From Plectosphaerella cucumerina (lineage: Eukaryota > Ascomycota > Sordariomycetes > Glomerellales > Plectosphaerellaceae): 64,000 nt of DNA. The position numbers and the translations under genes were made by a program. Each line of letters begins with the position of its first letter. The stretch's first letter is position 1. The notes below the pieces were generated by a model, which worked only from the letters and a program-made list of their open reading frames with translations, had not been told where the DNA came from and did not search any database. This document shows positions 42,134-55,600 of the stretch, in pieces. The stretch spans positions 1,922,001 through 1,986,000 of the forward strand of contig JAGPXD010000004.1 of the NCBI GenBank assembly GCA_020746995.1, given 5' to 3'.

Positions 42134-45100
42134 GGGCGCAACCGTACCGCCAAGAAGAATCGGGATCGAATGCACGATCGGCCCTAGCATCGCTCAACCC
42201 ACCGAAACCATGTGACAACTCGCCGAGACCGTTACCGTGATGCCGGCCGGCTTCAACAGGCCGAGACTCGGCGCCGAGAGTGCTAACACGCTTGCAAGAT
42301 GACGTGAGCCAACCGCCAACAAATTCCTCATCGGCGATACCATTTCTGGCCGAAGGCTTTCGGCTTATGCTTCGCCCTGAGCAAGATTCATCGTCATCAC
42401 CTAGACGACAAGGGCGCATGCAGCGGGGGTCCCGACTTACGCATGCCGCTCTCCAGACCAGTAATCGTGGCTCTCCGCTGATGAAGCAGCTTGGTAAGGA
42501 ACCAGTCCGGCGCGAGATGCCAGGGGCCGGCGCATCTTTTTCTTTGTGGGCGTGCAAGACGTCAGACGAGCTGTAGATTCGATGGCCCAAGGCCCCGGCA
42601 TGAGTAGTCGACGACCGGGCTCTTCGTTAGGGCTTGTCGCCTCCGAAAGGGCTCGGCCGACCAAGACGTTGGAGTAACATCCAGCAAGAACGTAGATACC
42701 GAGAAGACGAGACCCAGGAGGATGGGTAAGCTGAGGCTGGCTGATCGACGGGATCGACACAGCTGCAGACGTGGTGCTTATCCTGTGGTAGAGGCGATTC
42801 GGCTGGTGGATAGAAATCATCAGCCAACGCGGCCGGGAAGAACTAGACGGCGCCGTAAAGGCAACGTCAACACTCAACGGTGGCCTTCCTTCCCAATATA
42901 CACCGGCGCCGTCTAGCGATGGCCTTTCGGGCCGCAATAGCTTCTTCGACTTTTGACGTCAGGATCGAGAAAAGACCCCCTTCAAGAAACCTCCCCTCGC
43001 GTGGTCCTGACCCCGAAGAAGGTTTCGCCGGACCCCCTCCTGCGTGCAGCGTCGATAAGGCCGGCAAGGGAAAGAAAAGGGACAGACATTATCGCCGTGA
43101 AGCCCCCCCGCACCAGCTCGAACGATATCTTGAGATGGAGCCTCGGCCGCGCCGTATCGGACGAGAAGTGCGAGGGCCGAGGGGGCGGCAAATGACAATG
43201 CAAGAAAAGCGCACGCGGCGTTTTCATGGCGACAAGTAATGAGAGGTGTGTTGTCTCTTGTCTTGTCTCTCCCAGCTGCCGGCCGATCGGCGCGGCCGCA
43301 TGCGGAAAGCTGATGGCTCTCTTTTCCCCTCATCCAAGTCCAAGCGAGGCGGGAGGGCCGTCTCGTCGTCCGTAGGGCTCGTCCGGTCAAAGGAGACGAC
43401 GCTATCGGTCTGGTGGAGAGGGGACGAGAGGTGAGGGGGAGGTTGGGCAAACGGCTTGCCCCTCTCAGGCGGCTCAAGCGCCCCCCCTCGCCTTTTCCAT
43501 CATTTGTCAGGCCATAAAGCTCAGCTCTGTGACGGAAGGTTGACGCGGCAGCCACAATCGTGGCCAGAACGTGGATGAGGCGCGCCTCTTCCTGTCAGCC
43601 TCAGCTGTTCCGAAAGATAGGGCCGCGTGGGCGATGAGTAAACGAAAACGCGCGATGGAGGGTGTTCGTACGGTGACTGAGACAGCAACCCCTCGGCTAG
43701 CTTGCCGGCCACGATACGCGGAGCTCCATGGTGGGTGCGGCATCAGCTCCGCGCTTTTGAGTGTCTCCCGGCAACGTTGCCATGCCAGACGAAAGCAGTC
43801 GTGCCCAGACAAATGGTATGCGCTGATTCCATCGGCCGACCGCCGTGACCGTACGAGCATGTCCGATGTGCTGTCCCCGGTCTGGCTGACACTGCATGAG
43901 CAGTGTCAGCATCAGATTGAGAGTCTGTTGGTCGGTGAGAACGCATCCATATCAGATGTCCGGCACAGGCATCCCGCACATGCGAATAAGCTTTCCCCGT
44001 CTCCGGGATCCACAATGGCATGCTGAGGAAGAGGGGGGGGGGCATCGGGGCTCCTTTGGGTTACAACAGTCGGGGCCCTGGCCAGGCAGGCGGGCGTCCG
44101 CGGCGTCGGAAGACGGCCCCCGGGGGAGGCCAGGCCAGGTCGAGGGGCGGTTTTGGGAGGGAATGGTGCGTGGACAGTTTCCTGTCAGCCAGCACGCCAT
44201 CGGCAGAGGCCCGAGAGCTACAGCCTAGGGGAGATGCCTAGGGAGCTGCTTGGGGGAGATGGTGGTGGATGGTGTTTGCGAGGTGGCTGGAGCTGGGTGG
44301 TGGTGCTCTGGAGCTACTGTAGTTTGAAGAGATGAGATGGACAGCAGAGTCAGAGAGTCCTTGGCCTGGGTGCCGATGCCAAGGGTACTGCCGCCCGGAG
44401 AACCAAGCGCTGTGGTGCGAGGGGTCGTGGTAGCAGTCGGGCGTCAAGTCCTCTGTCAAGAGGAGGAAACAGAGTTTGGGTTCGACCCCATCTCCAAACC
44501 TGGCGAGCCAGACGTGTTCCGGCCCCCTGTCGTCCCCTGCTCGGCAGGGCAAGGTTCCCACGCCCTCGTTCGGCACGTCGAGGCTGAGACGGGGGGGGGT
44601 GTTGTCTTGTTTGATGACCATTTTACCTTTTATGAAGTGGGCGAAGTGAACGAAAAAAAGAGAGTGCCCAGGATGGCGATGCGGGGAGGGGGCGATATCC
44701 CACCAGAGGCCGACCCCAGCGAGGGGTTACTGAGTATCTGCCGGGTTCAACCCAGGCGTGAGGTGACATCCGTGATTTGCTGGCGTGCCGGGCGCGGGCG
44801 CAGGTGCAGGCGCAAGGACCAGCGTGATGTTACTCTCGCGACTCGGTGTCCGACATGACATGGCATGCACCTAGGCTTTCTGTTTGTAGATCCAATTCGG
44901 CACTTGAGGCCCGACGCGACGTCCAGGGCTGCCAAGAAAGGGGTAGAGCCAGACGAGGGTATTTGTCTTCGTAAGTATACGGCGTGCCTGCGGGTGATTC
45001 CGAGATTGCGACGACAAGACAAATGTTGATCAGTGCTGTGCATATTCATAGCTTCGCTTCGTTTTTTGCCGGTGGTATTGCTTGGCTGTGCTTCCCCTTT

Positions 45101-45333
45101 CCTGCTGCCTGGCTCGTACTTTGAACCAAGTCGGGGAAAGAGCGAGCTTCGGTTTTTACGAGCGACGCGAGGTGGTACGCGTATGAGCGCCCGGCCGAGT
45201 GCGAAGAGCCCGAGGGCGGGCGATGGAGAGACAAGGGTGGGTGGTGAGACTGCCCAATCGCTGAGGTTCCAGAGAGCGAGGTGCGTCTTGGGGGGGGGTT
45301 GGAGGTTGAAATGGATGTGGATGGATGGGTGAG

Positions 45334-45360
45334 GGTGGTGGTGGTGGTGGTGGTGGTGGG
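45334..45360. repeat. Trinucleotide repeat (GGT)n
   Basis: Uninterrupted GGT units, about nine copies, on the plus strand in the gene-poor stretch. On the minus strand it reads as CCA/CAC units that inflate a spurious open frame. Confidence 0.9.
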
Positions 45361-45836
45361 TGGGAGTCGAGGGGTCTAGGAAAGTGCAGTGGCAGAGCAG
45401 CCCAGAAGACACCTGCCCTGTTCTTGGGGCGGGGGTTCTGATTGAAGGGTGCCAAATGGGGGTCAGATTCAATCCGGAGTTCACTGGCTTGGGGTGAGGG
45501 GGGTCTTCCCCTCCTCCGCTCCATCTCCGCTCTTTCTCTTGTCTGCACCTCAGCAAGTCAAGATGGATTGGTAAGTAACCAGCGGTCGAGAAAAGAGTAA
45601 GACAGACCGCACCCGATGCGTGGCGCCCATATGGGCCGTGGCACCAACGTGTCAACGTTGTATGGCCTGAGTAAGCTTACTATTTGCATCCACTGCCGTC
45701 ACGGTGAGTGAGGTGCAGTGAAAGACGCGACCTCACCAGTCACGGCATCATGACTTTTCCCACGAGCTCTGAGGGCATCCTTCCAGCACAGCTTTTTTGG
45801 CCCGACCATATTTCAACCACAGTTGAACCCCGGGAC

Positions 45837-45864
45837 ACCACCACACCACACCACACCACACCAC
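45837..45864. repeat. Pentanucleotide repeat (ACCAC)n
   Basis: Five to six ACCAC-type units in tandem. It is a simple-sequence repeat with no coding role visible. Confidence 0.85.
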
Positions 45865-46160
45865 TGGAAACACACACCCTCCCAGCATGGACACCTCATC
45901 TGTCCCCAAATGCCGGGCGCGCGTCTCCTCCCGGCGCCAAGCAGGCGGCCAGCCAAACAGGGGTACTTGTACAAGGTAGTGTATGATTGATGGTTGGCCG
46001 GTCTCCGTTCAACACCGCACCGCACATTTTCATCCTCCCGCGCGCGGAATCCGAATGCGACGGCGTCCGAACTCGATGCGCCTTCCCTGCAAAATCCATG
46101 TCCTCTCGTCGCCGTCCGCGCGTGACGGACCCCGAACCCGAGGACCGCGCTTCGCCCTCG

Positions 46161-46185
46161 CCCCCCCCCCCCCCCCCCCCCCCCC
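46161..46185. repeat. Homopolymer of 25 C
   Basis: A run of 25 cytosines on the plus strand, followed by TCCCACCGCCCACCGCCC. Long G/C homopolymers are rare and are prone to slippage and sequencing error, so the exact length is uncertain. Confidence 0.85.
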
Positions 46186-48502
46186 TCCCACCGCCCACCG
46201 CCCGGCGACCATTTGAAGTTCCATCAGACTGAATTGAATTAATTGCAGAGCAGATCGTCGCCGATTCCAAATCCATCTCGCCGTCCACTGTTGTAAACCC
46301 CCCGGGGGCCACATCAGATCATGTAAGATGTAAGGGGTGTCGCCAGGAATCTGGAACCCGATGCAGTCACCGTAAAATCCCACCAGAAAAAAATACCCGA
46401 AGCACTTTGCGACAAAAAAGTCGCCGGGGCTCACACGGGTCCATCAGAAGCCCGAGCCCGACCCCGAGGACCGCACGCACCACAGACAAGTCCGCACCGC
46501 ACCGCACCTCACACAGTCCCGATCGGGAGACGGCATCAATTTGCACCCAGACCCAGGCATGCCATTTCTTCATCTCCCTCCAACTGGGCCCCCCTTCTCT
46601 GGCCGGTCGTTGTTTGAGACCAGACCATCGTCGGGCTGAGACATGACAACACCAAGCTTGCAAGCTTGCAACCTTTCCCCGAGTAATAATCCCGGCACTC
46701 CATCAGGCGGCAGTCGAAAGAAACCGGCCGCGGGCGGCGGTGCTTGATGAGCCGCCGTTGGGCCACCTTAATCTGATCTGCCGTGCAAGGCGCCGCCGCG
46801 CGACGTACGTACTCGTAGAGGAAACCTCACCTCACCTGAAGTCCATGAGATCACCACCTGTCCTCTGACCTCCGCCCCCCTTGGCGGCCCGCGCCCGCGC
46901 CCACCATGTATTCTGTCTTCTCTGCCCTGTTTCCCTGACCCTTCCCCGGTGATGCGGCGTTGACAACATCCCCATTGTGGGCTTGACTCGGTCTCTGGGA
47001 TCGGGCCCGATCGCCGCTGCTCTGCGTGTCCTGTCCAGCGCGTGTGTGCACAAGATGAACCCCCTTTTTGTGAATGCCCGTCCGGAGACGACCCATCCCG
47101 GACATAACCCATCGCCGTCTTTGCACACGCCGAAGAAGGAGAGGGGCGGCGGCCGCTCCTCTCACGGCAAGCGGAGCTTTGCCCGCACCGGCTTTAACCA
47201 CCTCTGTCGACTCATCCTCAGTCATCATTCATCACCTCAGCAAGAGGGTCCCCCTGTTTCCCAAGCACGTCTTTTTTGCCTCTCACAATCTGCTCATCAC
47301 CCCTTAAATTATTTTGTCTTCTCATATGATTCACCCGGCGTACAGTACACCAACGGCATATCCCGCCTTTCACGTCCCCCCGCGGACGGGCGCCCGTAAA
47401 CCCCGTGTCCGCATCATGCGCCAGGGGCCACGACTTTCGGGGGGGTTAGAGGGGGCTTCTAGAGTGCCATACGCCAGGCTAAGCCCTTACCCCCTGCACG
47501 CGCATCTTTCTCGCCCGTGACGTGGAGTCAGTGGCTCAGCAAAGCCAGCCCGCTGGTGCGGACCAGGGCAAAGATGTTGGATGAGGTGAGCGCGGAGCGG
47601 GTTTGGTGGTCCTGGTCCTGACTGTCCTGAAATCCGCTTTCCCAGGGGGGGAGGGCGGGGGGTTCCCAACTCCGTCCGACCCCCTGCCATGGGTCAGGTT
47701 AGTATTCACAGGTTGGGAAGCATGCAAGCTTGGGGTGTTCAGTGAGTTTGCGTGCGGTGAGACAATATCTCGTAACAAGATAGCGAATGCGAAAAAAGGC
47801 CCGACCTTGTCGTCGACTAGATCCAGCGCATCAGGAAACCCTCATCCTTCAATTTCTGATTACGCCTTGCCTGCCATGATCTGATGGACCAACAGGTTTG
47901 AATGATTGGCGCTTGCTGGGCGTTGCCCTCGCGGCAGTTCGCGAACGTCTTCGGGTTGAGGCGAGACCGAAAGCGAACTGTTGCATCCAAACCAACAACC
48001 ACCCGAGCTGCCAACCAACCCCTTGCCAGCCACCAGGCGCCACGCCAATTCACCGTCACACGTGCACAACAGGAGCATCGGAATCGGATCTTGGTCGCCA
48101 GTGACTTCTCTTTTCGGTCTTGTTGTACAGGTCGAGTAGGTAGACGGGTCCCGCGGACCCCGCACTCCCAAAAGCCATGGCATGATGCCATGGAAAATAC
48201 CAAGAAAATGGAAACCCAAAAAAAGCCGAGGAGGCAAATCCATCCATCGTTGCCCCGCGTAACCCATTGCGTGCACATCTCGTCAACGCCAGCCCCATGT
48301 GGGAGAGAGTCTGCCTGCCGCCAGTTGGGCGCAAAGAACGCCGTGTGAAATCAGAATCCCCCTGAAGAAACGCCGTGCCGTGTGCATCGTGAGGTGGCCG
48401 TGTCCTAGCCTTTCCCTTCCGGATGTCGAGTGTAATGCCCGTCGTCATCTATCCCAGTTCCCGAGTCGACCGATTAAATGAAAAGATGCGCTGAGCAGAT
48501 GC

Positions 48503-49662
48503 TCACAGCCGCATCGGTTCCGTGTCGTAGCCTGAGAACATCATCGGGTCGCCCATGCCCATCATGACCTCGGGATTCGGGCAGGAGAGCATGTGAGGCT
48601 TGATCGTGCCGAATTCTGAGTCCATGAGGCCCTGGTTGAAGTCCATTCCGTTCATCGGCCCGTTGGTGGGCATGTACTGTTGAGAGAGATCCATCGATGT
48701 CACTCGTGGCGCTGTCGCCCACTGTGGCGGGTATCCGGTCATGGCTTGTTGTGTCCGGCTGGGGAACATGGCGGCGGCGTCTATCGGCGAGGGCACAGAC
48801 TCCATCTCAATGCCGTCGTATCCTCCAAAGCTCTGAGGCGACATGGTCATGACGTTGCCGCCGCCGAAGACTTGTCTCCGGTAGTCGACCTCGAAATCTG
48901 AGTGGTCCTGTTCCGAGGGGCTCGAACGATCTGAGAGGTTGCAGCTCGATTGCGACTCCATCTCCGTCTTGGTGACAATGTCCAGCGACTCGCGCTCCTT
49001 CTGTTGCTGCTCTTCCAGCTGGCGCGCCAGCTCCGCCATACCACCCTCATCCTCGGGGAAGACAGAGTGCACTGGCAGGTCGATATCACTGTTGGGGCGA
49101 ATGCATCCGAGCTTCGAGGCGATGTTGTGAATGACCGGCTGGCCACGGTCGTTGAGCTCGGGCTCGCCAAGGTCCCATTGTTGCTGACTCCTGACCATGG
49201 CGTACAGCTTGTGAACAGTGGCGACTAGAGCGAACTGGGTGTGCTCGAGGACTTCGGCGTATCCCTTGGGCAGCTGCTTGTATTCTGTCTTCTTGCGAAC
49301 ACCGGCCGTGCAAACGAGACCGTCGTCCTTGCACCGCTTGCAAGGGAACTCGCCGTCACACTGTCGAGGCATCTTGTCAGCCATGGCCCTTACACCAACA
49401 CACGGTTGAGACTGTGTAGGCAGACAGGACGTACCTTGGTCTTCTTCATCCTGCACCTCTCGCAGGCCTTCCAGACCCGCTTGTGCCTGCCGTCGGCCAT
49501 ACCATGTGCCACATGGTCGTGATGTGCCGTTGCGCTGTGGGGGCTGGCGCGCTTGGAGGTGTGACGGTTGGGCTTGATAGCCTTGGTGGAGGACTGGTGG
49601 GACGAGGACGTCTTCCTCGACTTGTGATCCTCCAGTGGAGGGGAAGGGAGACCGCTGCCCAT
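48503..49662 (-). CDS. Zn2Cys6 (GAL4-type) transcription factor, Fcr1-like
   Basis: Two exons, 49662-49435 and 49360-48503, with a 74-bp intron (GTACGT donor, GACAG acceptor), encode 361 residues. The intron lies inside the zinc cluster, between KKTK and CDGEF. After splicing the cluster is C67-x2-C70-x6-C77-x5-C83-x2-C86-x6-C93, a perfect CX2CX6CX5CX2CX6C pattern with the basic RMKKTK between. The following segment (KGYAEVLEHTQFALVATVHKLYAMVR) is helical and probably mediates dimer or core contacts. The C-terminal part is acidic, then rich in Gln, Met, Ser and Pro (QQAMTGYPPQW, MNGMDFNQGLMD), as in activation domains. There is no large fungal_trans middle domain, so this is a compact zinc-cluster factor. 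The target genes are unknown; no gene cluster lies next to it. Confidence 0.88.
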
Positions 49663-52600
49663 TGTGAATAAGAATTATTTTATGGTATGTGAGACCGTGA
49701 AGAGGTGGTGATGCAACAAGTCGATTGGAAGAAGCGTGTGAGAGATGGTGGTCAAGAGGGAGGGGGGTGGCAGCATATAAGTCGAGGTCGAGGGTGATCA
49801 GGGAGGGGGTGCAGAGGTGTAAGCTCCAGAGGTACCCTGGGGGGTTCAAGAACCCAAGCTCGCAAAATTAAAAAGACCAAGGATTCTTTGGGGCAGGAAC
49901 AGGGATAGGGACGGGACGCCGAGGGGGAGGGGACCCAGTGAGTTGATTGGGCCGATTAATAATGACAAGAAGGCGTGCAAGAGGGGAGAGGAGGGGAGGG
50001 GGTGTGTGGTCTGGTGTCTGGTGGTCGACCCAGGGCCGCCCGTTCTCGCTCGTGCGTGGTGCTGGGGGGATAATGCACAGCGCTCGGAGCCTTTTTGAGT
50101 TCGGCCTGGAGTTTACGTCAATAACGGTGGTACTGGCGCTTTATGTCCGAGGCGGGACGGCGAGCAGAATCTGACAGCGAACGAGTGCCTGACGGCGTGT
50201 CGAAATGTCGAGGGATGTAGATTGGTGTTGTTTCGTCTCTTTTGCTCTGGTGGTGTGCACAACGCAACCTCGAGGTGCTGCTTGGGGATTGTTCCTCGCG
50301 ATATTGCGAGTTGTTGGAGTTGCTTGCGCGAGCTGTCAACGAGGCTCGGTGGGTAAGGCGGCAGAGCGGGTAGCTTGAAGCCTCCGTGCAGTATCAAATT
50401 CTCAGTGGATAAGTATTCTTAGAATGCTGATGTCATGAGGGCAGAGATCAGAGAGAAGCTCGTGGGGAGGGTAGCGCCGTGAGTGGGATTGATTCGCATG
50501 AACAAGGCTTGCTGCTCAGGCGAGGGGATCCCGACTCAGGACGGCCGGTCAAGGGGCGCCTTATATCCGCACGGGATTCTCCACAGGTCCCGGCAGCTCT
50601 TCTCTGATCAGGGAAACATGACACCTTGAGAGTGGTGATGATGCAGAGCCGTGTTGTTGACAGACCCATCCGTCCGCCCGTCTTTCGCCGGTGGGGGGTT
50701 GGGGGGTTGGGGGGTTTCCCAAAAGATACAGAGAGTACAAGCTCGAGCTCGACCTGGTGACACAGAGTTGGCGTAGGCCCTACGCCATCAGGGCCTCTGC
50801 CCGACTTCTCCCCGCTGAGAGCGCGGGCGCGCGCGCGCGAGTGAGGCCGAGGGAGTCATTGGGCCGGCGACGTGGTGGGCAAAGACCGATCCAGCGAAAG
50901 GCCGATGGCAGTCCTGGACCTTGTTGTCGGGTGCGCGACGGGGCCGGGTTGATAGGGACCACCGGGGTACTTGACGGTACATCGGGGGATGTGAAGGTCC
51001 CGACCGCTCAGTAAGCTCCGCACAAAAGCGGGTGCCGGTTTGGGTGCTGGGGGGGTGGTAAGACGGTAAGAGCCTCGTTGTGACGTCCCGCCCGTCTCCA
51101 TGCGGCATGGTACTGAATCAGTACTTTGCTTTGTTTGCAAGGCAGTGAGAGCAGCGCTGTTCCCGATCAGTAACCCCCTCAAGCCCCCCCTCCAGGGTGC
51201 CCAGGGCGTCGTCGATCCAATTCAGGGCGAGCCGGCAGGGTGGGTGGGAGTGCGACTCTTGATAGGGACCCCCCTGCGAGGCGGCAACGCGGCACTGGCA
51301 GCGGAGGCCGGGGCTCGCGAATCCCGCCCGGGCTGCTGGTTTTCTGCCGACCCGGGCGCCCGTCTCCACCGAGCAGACGGGACGGGGTGAGGGCGAGGCT
51401 CTCGAGGCATGAAGCAAGATATGTGATGAAGGTGGCTCGGCGTCTGGGGTGCACGATATTGCGGCGCCGTGCCGTGGCCCGCGTCCTGCCAGCTGGTGTC
51501 CCCGATGCTGGCAGCACCCTGCCGGCCACGGTCTGTTTGTTGACGACAGCCGAGGCTCGAGGCAAGTTCGTAGGGTTTTGGTCTCAGAATCGAACGACTG
51601 GTTGGTGATGTTCAGACAACGGAACGCATCCGCGCTGCCGCGGCGGTGGGGCCGCGAAAGGCCTTCCACGTCTTGGTCCACTGGTACTTTTGATGAGAGA
51701 GACAAACTCCATCATTAGTTGCTCGGTTGGCAGAATGGCACATTGGCAGCGGCCATAACGCCTCGTCTCAGCGCCGTGGCGTCTGTCAGGGTCTCAGCTC
51801 AGTTGGACCGGGGTTTGAAGCTTGACGTCTGCTTGAGAGCACTGCCCAATGTCATTGTCGATGCCTGGTACGGAGTCAGTATGCCCCCGGATTTGGTCAA
51901 GGGCCCTTGTGGCTCGGGGGGTTACAGGGGAGGGGGAGGCGATGGAACGGAAGCTTAACACTGCCCTCCCCTCTGCCCAGATGAACTGATGATGAGAACG
52001 ACCGCCCAGCGCCCGTTCTCGGTCGGTGTGGGTGGACAGCACATTTCGGAAAGTAAGTGCCAAGCATGGACGGACCAGCAGACCTGCGTGCGTTGGCGAT
52101 GGTGACTTGCCGGCAGCAGACCAGCCCAGACCATCAGGGTCATGTCGAGAAGGGCGCTGGGGGGGTCCAGCGTGTTGGAGTCATCATCATGGCGATTTTG
52201 GTCAAACACCAATCCCTGCTGGAGATACTGTAGGGCAGACGGTTCGAGTCAAGCTTGCCAGTGAGGTAAGGTGCAACATCTTTGTCGTGTTGGTACGTAC
52301 GGTCACGGTGGATTTGCAGTGCGCGCGCGTCGGTACTTGCTGTCAGCAGTGTGGGGGCCGAGGCGGCGATTTGTAATCCCACGCGGACATGCTTAGGAGT
52401 AAGGCGCAAGACACCGACCGAAGCCTCTCGGAGTAATAAAACCATCACTGCACCTTCAGGCACGGTGCACGATGCGCGCCTCGAGTGTTCGACGCTATGG
52501 ACGGGGGATTTTACGTGAATGCTGCTATGCCACTCATTCTCGTAGGCATCACTTGATCGACCTAAGTCGGACTCGCACTCGGATATTCCCGTTTCAAAAT

Positions 52601-55600
52601 AGGGACCCGGGTCACGGCAGGAAGGCACGCCCCCCCGTTGTGCTTGCCCTGCTACCCTGCCTTGCTCTGCCCCACGGGAAGGAAAGAGCTGCCCAGTGTC
52701 TGCCTGCCTCTGCCTTCTCGGGACGGCAGATGACCACAACTCAATTCCCGTCTGAACACTCGCTCGCTCGCTCCAGGCGCGGGCGTGACAAATTTGGCCC
52801 TCGTCAAATTGCGGAGTTAATTCCTCTTCTTTGCACAGCTTCTCCCGTAACCCTGTACCTCGAACATCACCCGCGGTCTCGGTCTCGGATGGAATACGCG
52901 AGACTTCGTGATAGCGCCCCCACTCCAACATCGTCAACGTCGTCGTCGCCGTCGCTCCCCGCCATCAAGCACCAAAACTCGCATCGCCAACTTCAGCCAA
53001 CTCGGCGTCTCCACGTCTGACGAAATAGATGCACCAACCTTACTCGTGCACCTTGCTTCACTGCAGCCTGCAGGCGGTTCCAGACAGAGACGTACCCGCC
53101 AACGACTTCAACAAATCGTACAGTACCCAAAGTCGATCGATTACCGCGCGCGAACCTTTACCAGGGCGGTGATCAGATGGAAAAGCTTACCTGCTAGCTC
53201 CAATCGGCCGGATCCATCTACCGAAGGGTTTTCAATCCCGCCGTGCATCGCCCACCACACCACACCGCAGCGTCGTCCCACGTCGCCTCTCGGCTTTTAT
53301 CTTCGCGCCCGCGCCTCGGGGCCGTTTAGGGCCGATGGCCGATGTCAATGGACGAGCCAGCCAGCCAGGTCAGGATGACGCTGCCACGGCCTTCACCGAA
53401 AATCCCCACCCCCGGGTACCGGCGAGGTCTCGATGCTGTCCCGAGCGTCACTTGCCAATAATTTTACAGAGCAGTACCCGTTCGTTACCCGTCACCTCAC
53501 CCACCTCACAGGGCTGGACCTCGGCATGCCGGCGTCTAGCATCCAACATGCCGACGACATGGCTCCCGTCTCTGGATCAGACGGCTCCATCATGCGGCCA
53601 TGCCCCATCGTTCGCGAGCAGTACGAGCACACGCACAGCACTTCTGCTCCTGCCTTTGCTTCAGCGAGATTGCTGACTCGGCCGAAACTGGCCTGCAGGA
53701 GAACAACTGCGCTACGACACAAGAAGAAATTACTGTCATCCGCTTACCGTGTCATCTTTCGAAATTGTCCGAATCATCGTCAGGCAGACACCACCAACAT
53801 GCTGATATAATCGGCTTCTTGGCGCCTCAAGGGTCTCAAAGCTAAACCACCATCGGAGCTGAGCCCCGAAAGCTCAAGCACTGAGACTGAGGACTGAGGA
53901 CTGACCTGCCCTGTACCAGAGCTCCAGAAGCAAAACGAACCCCTGGAACCCCTTGTGACTTGGAGGCATTTGTCAGGTCTACTCTAAACTCCGCCCTCTT
54001 GGTAATGCCGCGGGTCCTTCACAAAAAACTCCGCGGGGGCGCGGACGTTACTCGGCGACGTGCCCTCGGCCCTCCGCTCCGCGCCGCCATGCCTTACCCT
54101 ACCCTGCCCTGCCCTGCCCAGAGCGGCCCTGGGTTCTCGACATTGGTCTCGTTTTTGAGTTCCTGAACATCTTCGTCAGCCCGTAGGCACCCGTTGTCAC
54201 ATTCAGGGGGCCCAATCAACCCCCCGAGCGGCACCCTCGTGATGCCTGCAGAAAACCCCCCTCCTCCGGGGCAAGACCCCTTTTTCTGGGGACTTCATCC
54301 CGGTCCCTACACCATCTCCTTGGGAGTTCAGACTCCGCAATCATGACCTCCAAGCAGCCGGATCGACAGGTGCACATGCCACTGGGATCGGGAGGGCACG
54401 GCAGAAAAAATGCGGCCGGACAGACGACGGCACGCCCCGACGACATCTTCTGGAGTGCCGCTCGGCACACCTGGACTTCCGTCGACCCGACGACTTCATC
54501 AATTGCATCCTGGCTCGTCCAGTCTCATGACCACTCGAAGCGTACTTGCGGTCGTTGAACCCTCTGGTATCCTACCATCGTTGACGTGTCCATCCGTCAT
54601 GTGCCGTGCGCGATGTGCACTTTGACTTGCACCATACCACTTCACCAGGGATGAGGTTTTCGGAGCCCGAGTCCCAACTTACGTCAGTCCGTCAAGCTGA
54701 TGACCTATCCAGACACGACCACTTAGCCAAGACAAGACAAGCCTCTGGCCAGTTGTTCTAGAAATTCCATCGTCGATCCAGGTCGGCGAGGTCATCGCAT
54801 CACGCTCCACGTCCCCGCTGGGTGGCACCACCTTCTTGCATCGGGCTCGGCATTGCCCGCGGTCTACCGCCCCGTCGGCCTCTACCACGGGGGCCGAAAC
54901 AAGCGCCTGCGTCCCGGCCGAGGACCCCGTTTGCCCGTCGCCGTCGATTCTTCAATCCACCCATCGATCGGAGGGTACAGGCTGGTACCAAAGCACGGGG
55001 CGTCAAGTGGATGCCGCCAAAAAGCCCCCGTCTTTTTGCTTTTTTTTTCTCCCATCCCGTGTCGATAAGAAGGGGAGGAAAACAAGAATCTGCCCAGCAC
55101 AGACCTCCTCTCCCTGACCGAAGACCAGCCGTTTCCCACCTCAAATTCGTCGTACCTGAACTCTGGATCTCCCCCCACGCGTGGGCCACGATGCCTTTCG
55201 GCCGGCATCGCCGCTGTCGGCCGCATGTACAGAGGGTCGCGACGTCATATTGGTCACAGTCTCATGATCCATCTGGGGGCCGTCAACAGCCTAAATCACA
55301 ATTATTCTCAAGCGAGAGTGTTGTTGTTGCCGCTCTGCCGGAAAGCGAGCATGGCATGGGGTCTCCTCGGAGATCTTGAGCCGCACCTGCGGGACGATTT
55401 CCGTGGCTGCGATCTGTGGCCAAGAATCGTCCGTTCCATGCGCACAATGCAGTGCAGCAGCACGTACTGGAGGCGGAGAAGCCCAGTGCCAAGGAGGATC
55501 TCACGGCCGGAGGCGCTGCATCTCTGGGGAAAGGTTCGAGAATCCTTCGGCTGCAAGGCCGACGCCGACTTTTGCCCGAGATGCGGCGTGGCTGGCGCGA

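Larger units (their letters stand above)
42134..48502. other. Gene-poor 6.4-kb stretch with microsatellites
   Basis: No supported protein gene. The longest frame is 302 codons on the minus strand at 44.7-45.7 kb. It owes part of its length to a CCACCA-type repeat (poly-His) and has no domain. The stretch holds a pentanucleotide repeat near 45.84 kb, a GGT repeat near 45.34 kb and a 25-base C run at 46.16 kb. It joins the 3' end of the SDR gene to the 3' end of the Zn2Cys6 gene, so no promoter of a known gene needs this space. An unannotated transcript is possible. Confidence 0.5.

Noticed and set aside
44475..44500. GGGTTCGACCCC, which looks like a tRNA T-arm
   Set aside because: No acceptor, D or anticodon stem can be built around it, so it is a chance match.
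44747..45655. 302-codon minus-strand frame
   Set aside because: Its length depends partly on the GGT/CCA repeat (poly-His) and GC-rich sequence. It has no domain, no splice-supported extension and mixed composition.
52140..52937. 265-codon minus-strand frame
   Set aside because: The longest frame in the 49.7-55.9 kb gap, but its residue usage is irregular, no motif is present and frames on the other strand are also open. Kept as a weak possibility only.
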